A DNA stretch of 64,000 nucleotides. It comes from an uncultured Lachnospiraceae bacterium (GTDB lineage: Bacteria > Bacillota > Clostridia > Lachnospirales > Lachnospiraceae). The notes beneath the pieces are model-generated. The model was not told where the DNA came from and did not search any database. It was given only the letters and a program-made list of their open reading frames with translations. The stretch covers positions 62,001 to 126,000 of the forward strand of contig CANQPM010000006.1 in NCBI GenBank assembly GCA_947625775.1, written 5' to 3'. How positions within the stretch are numbered: the stretch's first letter is position 1; the number at the start of each line of letters is the position of its first letter. The position numbers and the translations under genes were made by a program. Shown one piece after another: positions 37,584 through 46,521 of this stretch.

Positions 37584-38458
37584 TGGAACACTTCTCTGGC
37601 ATTATAGGTGTATCATATATAGGAAATCCTGTATCAAATACGGCAATGTTTGTGACTAAAAAAGTCGCACATCTTTTGGATAATTTAAAGGATGTTTCGG
37701 GATGTTTGATTTTTGCTGAAAATGGAATAAAAGTAAATGATTATATGCAAAAGTGCAATTATTTTTGCTTTTCGGACAAACCTCAAAGAGATTATGCTAA
37801 ATTTGTAAATGTATTGTACAGTAAAAGAATTAGGGAAGAAAGGCAAAAAAAGTATATGCTTACCTCGGAGGGATATTATGTTGGTGAGGGAGCAGTAATT
37901 GGTGAAAATTCATATATTGAGCCATTATGTATTATAGGACACGATGTTACAATAGGCAGAAATGCGACCATTCTGTCAGGAACAGTAATTAAAAACAGTA
38001 TAATTGGCGATGATTTTTTGGCAAATGAGCATTCACTTATTGGAGCTGCGGGCTTTACAATAACAGAGGATGAACACAAAAACAAATTGAGAATACCTAC
38101 TATGGGTGGGGTTAAAATTGGAAATCGTGTTGAGATAGGCGCACATGACAATATATCCTGTGGAACAGGCGGTAATACTATAATAGAAGATTATGTAAAA
38201 TTAGACGCGTTTGTGTACATCGGTCATGATTCGCACCTGTTTCCTAATGTAGAAATTACGGCAGGAAACATTGTGGGGGGATTTGCGGTGATTAATAAGA
38301 ATGTATATGTAGGTATTAATTCAAGCATACGCAATAGAATTTTCATAGGCGAAAACAGTATAGTAGGGATGGGGTCTAACGTAACAAAAAGTGTGGAATC
38401 AAATATTACAGTGGCGGGAAATCCAGCAAGAATGTTTGAAAAGAAGAAGAAGGAATGA
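37583..38458 (+). CDS. Left-handed beta-helix acyltransferase (LpxD/WbpD-like)
   Basis: A 291-residue hexapeptide-repeat protein. Residues 1-95 form a separate alpha/beta domain as in LpxD; from about 98 (GEGAVIGENSYIEPLCIIGHDVTIG) the isoleucine/valine-spaced hexapeptides run to the end, closing with VAGNPARMF. It sits between the WbpB- and WbpE-like genes where WbpD, the 3-N-acetyltransferase, would be. The N-terminal domain is absent from standard WbpD, so a different acyl group is possible. Confidence 0.7.
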   Translation: MEHFSGIIGVSYIGNPVSNTAMFVTKKVAHLLDNLKDVSGCLIFAENGIKVNDYMQKCNYFCFSDKPQRDYAKFVNVLYSKRIREERQKKYMLTSEGYYVGEGAVIGENSYIEPLCIIGHDVTIGRNATILSGTVIKNSIIGDDFLANEHSLIGAAGFTITEDEHKNKLRIPTMGGVKIGNRVEIGAHDNISCGTGGNTIIEDYVKLDAFVYIGHDSHLFPNVEITAGNIVGGFAVINKNVYVGINSSIRNRIFIGENSIVGMGSNVTKSVESNITVAGNPARMFEKKKKE

Positions 38459-38462
38459 CTAA

Positions 38463-39590
38463 ATGGAATTTAGGGATTTAAAGGCACAGTATCTAAAAAA
38501 TAAAACAGCGATTGACAATGCGATACAAAGCGTTCTGCTGAGCGGTCATTTTATTGGCGGTGAGCCTGTTAAACAGCTTGAGGAGAAACTTGCTGAATAT
38601 GTGGGAGTCAAACACTGTATTACATGCGCCAATGGCACGGATGCTTTGCAGCTTGCATTGATGGCTTTGGGGATTGGAGAAAATGACGCAGTATTTGTAC
38701 CTGATTTTACGTTTTTCTCTACAGCGGAGGTCGTACCTTGGGTCAATGCAACACCAATATTTGTAGATGTTGATGTGGATACGTTCAATATATCGCCGCA
38801 GTCATTAGAGGAAGCAATAATATCAGTAATAAAAGAAGGTAAATTGATACCCAAAGCAGTAATTGCGGTTGATTTATTTGGACAGCCAGCAGATTTCTAT
38901 GCAATTAGGGCGATAACACAAAAATATGATATGCTGCTGCTGGAAGATGGCGCACAAGGGTTTGGCGGTAGGATAGGGAATAAAAAAGCATGTAGCTTTG
39001 GCGACATCGCCACTACATCTTTTTTTCCGGCAAAACCATTAGGATGCTATGGCGATGGAGGTGCTGTGTTTACAGATAATGATGAATGGGCAGAGTTGAT
39101 ATCTTCATACAAAGTGCATGGAAAAGGTGAGGATAAGTACGATAATGTGCGTATAGGATTAAATTCGAGGCTTGATACCATACAGGCGGCAATTCTTCTT
39201 GAAAAATTGAAGTTTTTTGATGAGGAGATTGATATCTGCAATAAAGTGGCGGAGGAGTATACGTTACGTTTGAAGGATATAGTTAAAACACCGATAGTAA
39301 AAGAAGGGATGACATCAAGTTGGGCGCAATATACTGTTTGCGTTCAAAATAGTGAAGTTCGTAAAAAAGTGATAAAAGTTTTGAATGAGAATGATATTCC
39401 GACAGGAATATATTATAAGAGACCGTTGCATCAACAGGAAGCTTTTCAATTTGAACGACAATATAATAGAAAAAATTGCAGTGTGACGGAAAACATTTGT
39501 GGTTGTTGTCTTTCGTTGCCTATGCATACCTATTTAGATATGAGGGATATACAGTATATAACTGAGAAAATAGCGCATGCGATTATTTGA
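38463..39590 (+). CDS. wbpE: DegT aminotransferase, WbpE-like
   Basis: A 375-residue PLP enzyme: CANGTDALQLALMALGIG, EDGAQGFGG, and TSFFPAKPLGCYGDGGAV with the Schiff-base lysine at 191. FFPAKPLGCYGDGGA is the variant typical of WbpE/WlbC, the aminotransferases that make UDP-GlcNAc3NA. Fits the WbpB-WbpE pair at this site. It could conceivably also supply the missing LegC activity of the legionaminic acid set, but its sequence favours WbpE. Confidence 0.8.
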   Translation: MEFRDLKAQYLKNKTAIDNAIQSVLLSGHFIGGEPVKQLEEKLAEYVGVKHCITCANGTDALQLALMALGIGENDAVFVPDFTFFSTAEVVPWVNATPIFVDVDVDTFNISPQSLEEAIISVIKEGKLIPKAVIAVDLFGQPADFYAIRAITQKYDMLLLEDGAQGFGGRIGNKKACSFGDIATTSFFPAKPLGCYGDGGAVFTDNDEWAELISSYKVHGKGEDKYDNVRIGLNSRLDTIQAAILLEKLKFFDEEIDICNKVAEEYTLRLKDIVKTPIVKEGMTSSWAQYTVCVQNSEVRKKVIKVLNENDIPTGIYYKRPLHQQEAFQFERQYNRKNCSVTENICGCCLSLPMHTYLDMRDIQYITEKIAHAII

Positions 39591-39628
39591 GTGGGATATG
39601 AAAGTACTACAAAAAAGGAAAGAGAATA

Positions 39629-41068
39629 ATGGATGATCTGTTAAAAAAATTTTTAGAATTTGAGAAAGAAGAAAAATTATTTGAGCTTAAATATAAAGAT
39701 ATACCTTATTGGCAGGCATTAAGGGAACACGTATATATGTGGATATTTGAAAAGGAAACGTCCTTACATTGGACAGATATGTATTCTGCACAGTCATGGG
39801 TTGTATTGCGTAAACGAGTGACAGTATTGTTAAAAAATTTGTTTCATGATATTATAAATTATCATAGAATAAAGCCAGGAGATCTATTATATATGGATAG
39901 AATAAACGAGAGAAAGGTTGATGATAAAATTCTTAATCCATATTTTGACTTTTGGGAGTTTGGAGAAATATGCGCAGTTAGACGATGCACAATAAACAGA
40001 TATAGTGGCAAATATCCCTGCGCGGAGGTGGGAACTTCTGTTCCAGATGCTATTTCTGCATTAGGACATATATGGAATAAGGCAACATATAAAATAAGAT
40101 GGAAATATGCAAATGGTGAAATTAAAAAGTTGGATGAAATATCAGAAAAGATTAATAAAAAATTTGGAATAGTGATTTCGGGAGAACGGTTATTTGAAAA
40201 TGTTCTAGAAAATGTAAAGTATCATAGAGTATATGGAAAATATTATAATAAGCTGTTGAATAAAGTGCGCCCCAAAGCAATTATGCTATTGTGTGCATAT
40301 GACGAATTGTTTTATCCACTATGTGCAACTGCAAAGAAAAATCATATTCCAGTTATTGAACTGCAACATGGATTAATTACTGAACATAGATCTTATTGTT
40401 ATGGTGATACTAGTTCAGTCGGCAAAGAATTGCCAGACTACTTGTTTACTTATGGAGAATTTTGGAATAAGAATATTAATATGCCTGACTGTGTAAAAGT
40501 AATAGCAGTGGGAAATCCGTTTTTGGAAAACAGGAAAGATAGATTTAATGAAAAATGTCCGGATGATAAAAAAATAGTCTTTTACTCTGAGCCAGCTGTA
40601 GGGAAAGCATTACAAAAAATTATATTGGATTTTTTGGAACAAAATAAAGAATATATGGTTTACTTTAAAATGCATCCAATGGAAATGGATACTGCATGGG
40701 AAAAAAAATACAATTTATTGCTCAACCATCCTAATGTTGAAATGGTAACAGGCGACAGAGAAATTTATGAATTGCTGGCAATGGCAAGACACCATGTTGT
40801 AGTTCAGTCAACAGTGATATATGAAGCATTAGCGTTTAATGTAAAACGGTATATTTTTCACTTGAATGATAGGCTAATGCCTTTTGTACAGCCATTGATA
40901 GACTCTGGATGGGCATGCATATTTGAAAGTGTAGAAGAATTTGAACATTTGTTAAAAAATTATCCTGATAGTGCAGGCACATTAGAAATTAGTCAATTAT
41001 GGAGACCAAATGCTAAGGACGAGGGACATGAAGCGCTGAGAAAAATAATGTATGGCGATAAAAGTTAG
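39629..41068 (+). CDS. Capsule-type GT-B glycosyltransferase, family uncertain
   Basis: A 479-residue soluble protein. VIELQHGLITEHRSY in the middle and VVVQSTVIYEALAFNVKRYI near the C-terminus recall the HG and nucleotide-binding motifs of capsule transferases and CDP-glycerol/sialyl-type GT-B enzymes. KMHPMEMD is the small phosphate-binding element. I do not recognise the exact family. It precedes the second ABC flippase and may add an unusual residue such as an acidic sugar. Confidence 0.5.
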   Translation: MDDLLKKFLEFEKEEKLFELKYKDIPYWQALREHVYMWIFEKETSLHWTDMYSAQSWVVLRKRVTVLLKNLFHDIINYHRIKPGDLLYMDRINERKVDDKILNPYFDFWEFGEICAVRRCTINRYSGKYPCAEVGTSVPDAISALGHIWNKATYKIRWKYANGEIKKLDEISEKINKKFGIVISGERLFENVLENVKYHRVYGKYYNKLLNKVRPKAIMLLCAYDELFYPLCATAKKNHIPVIELQHGLITEHRSYCYGDTSSVGKELPDYLFTYGEFWNKNINMPDCVKVIAVGNPFLENRKDRFNEKCPDDKKIVFYSEPAVGKALQKIILDFLEQNKEYMVYFKMHPMEMDTAWEKKYNLLLNHPNVEMVTGDREIYELLAMARHHVVVQSTVIYEALAFNVKRYIFHLNDRLMPFVQPLIDSGWACIFESVEEFEHLLKNYPDSAGTLEISQLWRPNAKDEGHEALRKIMYGDKS

Positions 41069-41103
41069 GATGTATGTTGATTTGGTGTCTAATAGGGAGC
41101 CAG

Positions 41104-42876
41104 ATGATGAATAACGTTAGGTATTTTGCAGAAGCATTAAAAAAATTAAACATATTATTAAATAGAAGACAAAAAATACAGAGTATTAATGTTTTGTTAT
41201 GGATGTTCATATCTTCTGTGTTTGAATTATTAGGCATTTCTATAATGCTTCCGTTTATTAATGCATTGTTAAGCCCAGAAAAATTAATGGAAAATAGATA
41301 TGTTACTTTGTTGGTTGAATATTTGGGAGTTCAATCTTACACAGGTATTTTGGCGGTTCTAATAGTAGGCATTATTATTATTTATATAGTAAAGAATGTA
41401 TTGCTTGTCTGTTCGAGGGGGATACAGGTAAAGTATCAATGCCAGATAGAAGAGGAATTGTCAATAAATATGGTTACATCTTATATGAATAGGCCATATT
41501 CTTATTTTGTAAATACAAACAGCAGTGATATACGGCAGGGGGCTATAGTTGATGTAGCTAATATTTTTCAAATTCTTCAAGCTCTTTTACAGTTAATTGC
41601 AGAAGGAATAACATGTGCTGCCATTATCACATATATTGTGTACACGGATTGGATTATGGCATTAGGGCTTGCAATAGCTGGAAGCTTAATTGTAGTGATT
41701 TTAACTCTTGGGTTGAAAAATATATTGAAGCGTGAAGGAAATCGGTTCAGAAAATATGATATGGAAAAAAACAAGAGAATTGCAGAGATTTCGCAGGGAA
41801 TCAAAGATATATTTGTGATGCAGAGAAAACGTTTTTTTGTAGATGGATATGAGAAAACCTATGATGAGTATAAAAAGGCAAAAATTGTAAACAATATCGT
41901 ATTGAGCTGCCCAGAAAGAATTATTGAGGCGGTATTTGTTTCATGTATTTTATTGATTGTATTTTTGAGGATTGTTCAAGGAGTTGAGGCAGATGTGTTT
42001 ATTGCGAAGTTGGGTGTCTTTGTGGTAGCGGCATATCGACTTCTGCCTTCAGTTAATAAATTCTCTGTTAATTTGAATCAAATTATTTTTTATAATCCGT
42101 CGCTTAGTGCCGCCTATGATAATATTCAAGCGGCAAGGGAATATACAAATGTTGAGATGGAAGGTAACGGTGATGAGAATATTAGTTTTAGACACAGCAT
42201 TAATATACAAAATGTAACATGGTGCTATGAAGCGGAAGAAAAAAAAGTGTTGGAAAATGTGTCATTGCAGATAAATAAAGGGGATTCGGTTGCACTTATT
42301 GGAGAATCAGGCTCTGGAAAAACAACACTTGCAGATATTTTGCTAGGCTTGTATAAGCCTATACAAGGAAGAGTATTAGCGGACGGAAAGGATATTTATT
42401 CAAATTTAAAACAGTGGGCGAAAATTATTTCTTATGTTCCACAAACTGTTTATCTGCTTGATGATACTGTTAAAAATAATATTATTTTTGGACATAGTGA
42501 GGCAGACGAAGCAAAGGTGTGGAAAGCACTGGAACAGGCACAGCTAAAAACATTTATTGAAAGCTTGCCAAATGGATTGGATACAATGGTAGGAGAGGCT
42601 GGCGTAAGGTTTTCGGGAGGGCAGCGACAGCGAATTGCTATTGCAAGGGCTTTGTATAATAATCCGAGTGTATTGATATTGGACGAAGCAACAGCTGCAT
42701 TGGATAATGACACAGAAGCTGCCGTCATGGAAGCGATTAACTTACTAAAGGGGAAAAAGACGTTGATTATTATAGCACACAGGCTGTCAACAATTAAAAA
42801 TTGCAATAAGGTTTATGAAGTAAAGGATAAAAAAATTATTGATGAAACATTGAAGTATGCAAATCAGGATTTTTGA
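41104..42876 (+). CDS. ABC transporter, MsbA/PglK-type flippase (second copy)
   Basis: A 590-residue half-transporter: six-span domain, then Walker A GESGSGKTTL (about 400), signature FSGGQRQR and Walker B VLILDEAT. It shares with the copy at 16438 the LNRRQKIQ start and the ELLGISIMLPFINALLSPE segment. ATG 41104 (seven bases after GGGAG) is preferred over ATG 41074. Two flippases suggest two lipid-linked glycans, or two clusters that were joined. Confidence 0.8.
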   Translation: MMNNVRYFAEALKKLNILLNRRQKIQSINVLLWMFISSVFELLGISIMLPFINALLSPEKLMENRYVTLLVEYLGVQSYTGILAVLIVGIIIIYIVKNVLLVCSRGIQVKYQCQIEEELSINMVTSYMNRPYSYFVNTNSSDIRQGAIVDVANIFQILQALLQLIAEGITCAAIITYIVYTDWIMALGLAIAGSLIVVILTLGLKNILKREGNRFRKYDMEKNKRIAEISQGIKDIFVMQRKRFFVDGYEKTYDEYKKAKIVNNIVLSCPERIIEAVFVSCILLIVFLRIVQGVEADVFIAKLGVFVVAAYRLLPSVNKFSVNLNQIIFYNPSLSAAYDNIQAAREYTNVEMEGNGDENISFRHSINIQNVTWCYEAEEKKVLENVSLQINKGDSVALIGESGSGKTTLADILLGLYKPIQGRVLADGKDIYSNLKQWAKIISYVPQTVYLLDDTVKNNIIFGHSEADEAKVWKALEQAQLKTFIESLPNGLDTMVGEAGVRFSGGQRQRIAIARALYNNPSVLILDEATAALDNDTEAAVMEAINLLKGKKTLIIIAHRLSTIKNCNKVYEVKDKKIIDETLKYANQDF

Positions 42877-42893
42877 TATAAATGCTGAATATC

Positions 42894-42922
42894 TTGTTTT
42901 GCTATATTGTCTAGTGTAAAAT
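42894..42922 (+). promoter_or_regulatory. Possible sigma-A promoter ahead of the legionaminic acid genes
   Basis: TTGTTT and TAAAAT separated by 17 bases, about 110 bases before ptmE, in a 153-base AT-rich gap that holds no gene. A short inverted repeat (AGTATT/AATACT) follows at about 42926. The match is only moderate. Confidence 0.3.
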
Positions 42923-43029
42923 GTAAGTATTGATAAGAAATACTGGTGAAATTTGTTTGGGGGAATACTTTATTGTATACTTTAAAAAAGTTATGGTAAT
43001 TTAAGAAGAGTGTTTGGTGTGGAGTGATG

Positions 43030-44109
43030 ATGGAAAAAAGGATAATAAACCTGAAAGAAAAGGATTTGAACATCATATCGGAAAATGCTACACTGAGACA
43101 GGCGCTTGAAAGTCTGGACATGGTACGGGTGAAAGTGCTACTGGTAGTCAGTCAAGATCGTCTGGTAGCTTCACTGACAGATGGAGATATCAGACGGGCA
43201 ATATTGTCTGGACATTCTGTTGAATCTCCAATAATTAATATTGCTAATTACACCCCTTTTTATTTGGTAGAAGATAATATTGATTTAATAGAAAAATATT
43301 TAGATGAAAAACAGATAGTAGCAATACCTATTGTAGATGATGATAAGAAAATTCAGAAGATATATGCTTTGGACTATGTAAATTCAGAAGAACGAATAAA
43401 CGAAATAGATGTTCCCGTTGTGATTATGGCAGGAGGACTGGGGACAAGGCTGTATCCGTACACAAAAATACTTCCCAAACCACTAATTCCAATAGGCGAT
43501 ATACCTATTTCTGAGAGGATAATACAATCGTTTCAGAACGTGGGATGTAAAGAATTTCATATGATTGTAAATTACAAACGAAATATGATTAAGGCATATT
43601 TTAATGATAATGATTTCAACTATAATATAAAATTTTGGGATGAAGAAATTCCGCTGGGAACTGGCGGCGGTATATTTCTATTAAAGAATACAATAAAGGA
43701 TACATTTATATTAACTAACTGTGACGTGATAATACTAGACGATATCAGTAAAATAATAGAGCATCACAAGCAAAATAATAATAAAGTCACAATGGTATGC
43801 TCATTGAAGAATTTTGAAATTCCTTATGGTATTGTGAATTTTTCGGATGGAGGCGAGATAGCTTCTTTTCAGGAAAAGCCACAGATGTCATTCTTTACTA
43901 ACACAGGATATTATATATTAGACAGTGAAATCTTTAACTATATTAATGAAAATGAGAAAATAGGAATGCCTGAGATTATAGATAGAATGAGAAATGACAA
44001 CAAAAAAGTAGGAATATATCCAATCAGTGAAAATTCATGGCTTGATATGGGGCAGTTTGACACAATGGAGAGTATGGAGAGGACTTTGAGAAAATATAAT
44101 CTATTATAA
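43030..44109 (+). CDS. ptmE: Glucosamine-1-phosphate guanylyltransferase (PtmE-like): CBS pair plus nucleotidyltransferase
   Basis: A 359-residue protein. Residues 1-120 form two CBS domains (ENATLRQALESLD, SLTDGDIRRAIL); from about 130 a nucleotidyltransferase with MAGGLGTRLYPYTKILPKPLIPIGD and LTNCDVIILDD. This CBS-nucleotidyltransferase layout is that of Campylobacter PtmE, which makes GDP-glucosamine for the GDP-route to legionaminic acid. LegB follows directly. Three start codons lie in tandem (43024, 43027, 43030); the last is best spaced from GGAG. Confidence 0.8.
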   Translation: MEKRIINLKEKDLNIISENATLRQALESLDMVRVKVLLVVSQDRLVASLTDGDIRRAILSGHSVESPIINIANYTPFYLVEDNIDLIEKYLDEKQIVAIPIVDDDKKIQKIYALDYVNSEERINEIDVPVVIMAGGLGTRLYPYTKILPKPLIPIGDIPISERIIQSFQNVGCKEFHMIVNYKRNMIKAYFNDNDFNYNIKFWDEEIPLGTGGGIFLLKNTIKDTFILTNCDVIILDDISKIIEHHKQNNNKVTMVCSLKNFEIPYGIVNFSDGGEIASFQEKPQMSFFTNTGYYILDSEIFNYINENEKIGMPEIIDRMRNDNKKVGIYPISENSWLDMGQFDTMESMERTLRKYNLL

Positions 44110-44137
44110 GCATAAAAGATTTTGCGGGAGTGAGGCA

Positions 44138-45118
44138 ATGAAGAAAGTATTGGTGACAGGTGCGGACGGTTTTATAGGAAGCCATTTGACGGAAGCCTTG
44201 TTGGAAAAGGGATATGATGTAAAGGCATTTACTCTGTATAATTCATTTAATACATGGGGGTGGTTGGACACACTGCCCAAAGAGAAGTTAAATGAGATTG
44301 AGATATTCAGTGGAGACATAAGAGATCCGAACGGTATCAGGGAAGCGATGAAAGGGATAGACACAGTATTTCACTTAGCAGCGTTGATTGCAATACCGTT
44401 TAGTTATCATTCACCGGATTCTTATGTAGACACAAACATAAAAGGCACTTTGAATGTGTTGCAGGCAGCACGCGCAATGGATTTGGAGAAGCTTCTTATA
44501 ACATCTACATCAGAAGTGTATGGAACCGCACAATATGTGCCTATTGATGAAAAGCATCCTTTTCAAGGACAGTCGCCATATTCAGCGACAAAAATCGGAG
44601 CAGACAGGTTGGCAGAAAGCTTTTACAGGAGTTTTAATCTGCCAGTATCAATAGTAAGACCATTTAATACATATGGTCCCAGGCAGTCAGCAAGGGCAGT
44701 GATTCCGACTATTATAACGCAGCTTTTATCAGGCAAGGAAACATTGCAGCTTGGCGCGTTGACACCGACAAGGGATTTCAATTATGTCAAAGATACAGCG
44801 GCGGGATTTATTGCGATTGCTGAGTCTGATAAGACAATCGGTGAAGAGATTAATATAGCCACACAGTGTGAGGTTTCAATAGGAGATTTGGCAAAGGAGA
44901 TAATTGCACAGATTAACCCAAATGTTCGGATAGTATGTGATGAGCAGCGTCTTAGACCTGAAAAGAGTGAGGTAAATCGGCTGTTAGGTTCTAATGAAAA
45001 GATTAAGAAACTGACGGACTGGAAACCATCATATACTTTGAAGGAAGGCATTGAAGAAACAATTAAATTTTTCAAAGAAAATTTGGATAGGTATAAAGTG
45101 GATATCTATAATATATAA
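44138..45118 (+). CDS. legB: GDP-GlcNAc 4,6-dehydratase
   Basis: A 326-residue extended SDR. TGADGFIGSHLTEAL binds NAD; STSEVYGTA and SPYSATKIGAD hold the catalytic residues (Y-x3-K). ALIAIPFSYHSPDSYVDTNI, NTYGPRQSARAVIPTI and LGALTPTRDFNYV are highly characteristic of LegB. The product is the 4-keto-6-deoxy sugar that LegC normally aminates; no legC follows here. Confidence 0.88.
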   Translation: MKKVLVTGADGFIGSHLTEALLEKGYDVKAFTLYNSFNTWGWLDTLPKEKLNEIEIFSGDIRDPNGIREAMKGIDTVFHLAALIAIPFSYHSPDSYVDTNIKGTLNVLQAARAMDLEKLLITSTSEVYGTAQYVPIDEKHPFQGQSPYSATKIGADRLAESFYRSFNLPVSIVRPFNTYGPRQSARAVIPTIITQLLSGKETLQLGALTPTRDFNYVKDTAAGFIAIAESDKTIGEEINIATQCEVSIGDLAKEIIAQINPNVRIVCDEQRLRPEKSEVNRLLGSNEKIKKLTDWKPSYTLKEGIEETIKFFKENLDRYKVDIYNI

Positions 45119-45151
45119 GGAAAGTGCGAATAGCGCTTTATATGGTATTGT

Positions 45152-45832
45152 ATGGAAAAAATAATAGTAATAGGTAATGGCGGGCATGCCGCAAGCATTG
45201 TTGATACATTGGAGAGCGGGCATGTTTACGACATTGCAGGGTATATAGTGAATGATGCAGAAAATGAAGGTATGCCTATGAGATATCCCGTGTTAGGCTG
45301 TGATGATGATTTGGAAAACATATTTAAAAATGGAATTACTAATGCGGCGGTAGGGATTGGGTATATGGGAAAATCAAAAGTGCGCGAGAAGTTGTGGACA
45401 GTTTTAAAGAAAATAGGATATATATTGCCAACTGTATGTGATCCGACAGCTATTGTGTCAAAGAGTGCGCAAATAGGAGAAGGATGCTTTATAGGGAAAG
45501 GAGCAATTATAAATTCTAATGCTGTGATTGAAAAAATGTGTATTATTAACAGTGGTGCAATCGTGGAGCATGATTGTTTGGTTGGCGCCTTTTCCCATAT
45601 ATCAGTTGGAAGCATATTGTGTGGGAATGTCAATGTAGGTGACAGCACATTTGTAGGAGCTAACGCGACCGTCATTCAGGGGTTGAATATAGGGAAAGGC
45701 TGTACAGTTGGTGCAGGGTGTACATTAAGAAAGGATTTGGCGGATATGAGTATTTATATTGATGGGCAAAAGCATACAGGGGGGGGGTATAATGTTATAG
45801 GAATTATACTCCATCGGGGGTGTGCGGCATGA
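45152..45832 (+). CDS. NeuD/PglD/LegH-like N-acetyltransferase
   Basis: A 226-residue NeuD-family protein: small N-terminal Rossmann part (IIVIGNGGHAASIVDTL) then left-handed beta-helix with IEHD-like VEHDCLVGAFSHIS, whose histidine is the catalytic base in PglD. It is the likely LegH N-acetyltransferase. Family members usually end around residue 210; here a nine-G tract at 209-211 is followed by 13 residues (YNVIGIILHRG...) that bring the stop into ATGA overlap with the next gene. The ribosome site is weak. Confidence 0.75.
   Translation: MEKIIVIGNGGHAASIVDTLESGHVYDIAGYIVNDAENEGMPMRYPVLGCDDDLENIFKNGITNAAVGIGYMGKSKVREKLWTVLKKIGYILPTVCDPTAIVSKSAQIGEGCFIGKGAIINSNAVIEKMCIINSGAIVEHDCLVGAFSHISVGSILCGNVNVGDSTFVGANATVIQGLNIGKGCTVGAGCTLRKDLADMSIYIDGQKHTGGGYNVIGIILHRGCAA
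45779..45787 (+). repeat. Poly-G tract, 9 G, near the 3' end of the NeuD-like gene
   Basis: Nine G encode three glycines. With ten G the frame stops at once (TAA); with eight G it stops four codons later. Only lengths in the present phase run to the ATGA overlap with the next gene. Confidence 0.85.
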
Positions 45833-46521
45833 ACGCAGCACAGAATCTGAAGCCATGGAATGGATTGCCGTTACTTATTTTTGGAACATCAGGAATTTCA
45901 AAGGAAGTCAAGAATGTAATTGATGAAATTAATGCGGAAAATCCTGCGGATGTTTATGAAGTTATTGGATTTGTTTCTGAATGTAAAAAAGATGTAGGAA
46001 GCATTATATCTGAACGCAAAGTAGTGTGTTGCGATGAGGATTTTGAAGATTATATAAAAGAGTATGTTCAGCTCGGCGTGGTGATACCATTAGGGACACC
46101 TGCCATAAAAAAGAAAATTGTAGAAAAAATAGCTACTTATCCAAATTTAGTATATCCTAATATCATTTCGCCAACAGCTAAAATAATGGACAGGCATACT
46201 GTTGAAATGGGAGTAGGAAATATTATATGCAGTGGGTGTATTTTAACTACCGAGATTAAAATGGGAAGTTTTAATCTGATTAATATTAATTCTACAATAG
46301 GGCATAACGCAATAATAGGAAATTATGGAGTAATTAATCCTCTTGCCTCCGTGTCAGGCGGAGTTGAGATAGCAGATGAGGTGCTTCTTGGGGCGGGGTG
46401 TGCTGTGAAGCAGGGGATATCAGTAGGGAAAAAGAGTATTGTGGGATTGGGAGCAATAATAGTGAAAGATATTGAGGAAGACTCTGTAATGATATGTAAA
46501 GCGGCGGAAAGGAAAAAATAA
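45829..46521 (+). CDS. Second NeuD-like acyltransferase
   Basis: A 230-residue NeuD-family protein: LLIFGTSGISKEVKNVI, then hexapeptide repeats (TAKIMDRHTVEMGVGNIICSG..., STIGHNAIIGNYGVIN with the base histidine). It shares the outline but not the details of its neighbour, so the two may add acetyl groups to different positions, for example N-acetylation and O-acetylation of the nonulosonate. Stop overlaps the next ATG (TAATG). Confidence 0.75.
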   Translation: MNAAQNLKPWNGLPLLIFGTSGISKEVKNVIDEINAENPADVYEVIGFVSECKKDVGSIISERKVVCCDEDFEDYIKEYVQLGVVIPLGTPAIKKKIVEKIATYPNLVYPNIISPTAKIMDRHTVEMGVGNIICSGCILTTEIKMGSFNLININSTIGHNAIIGNYGVINPLASVSGGVEIADEVLLGAGCAVKQGISVGKKSIVGLGAIIVKDIEEDSVMICKAAERKK

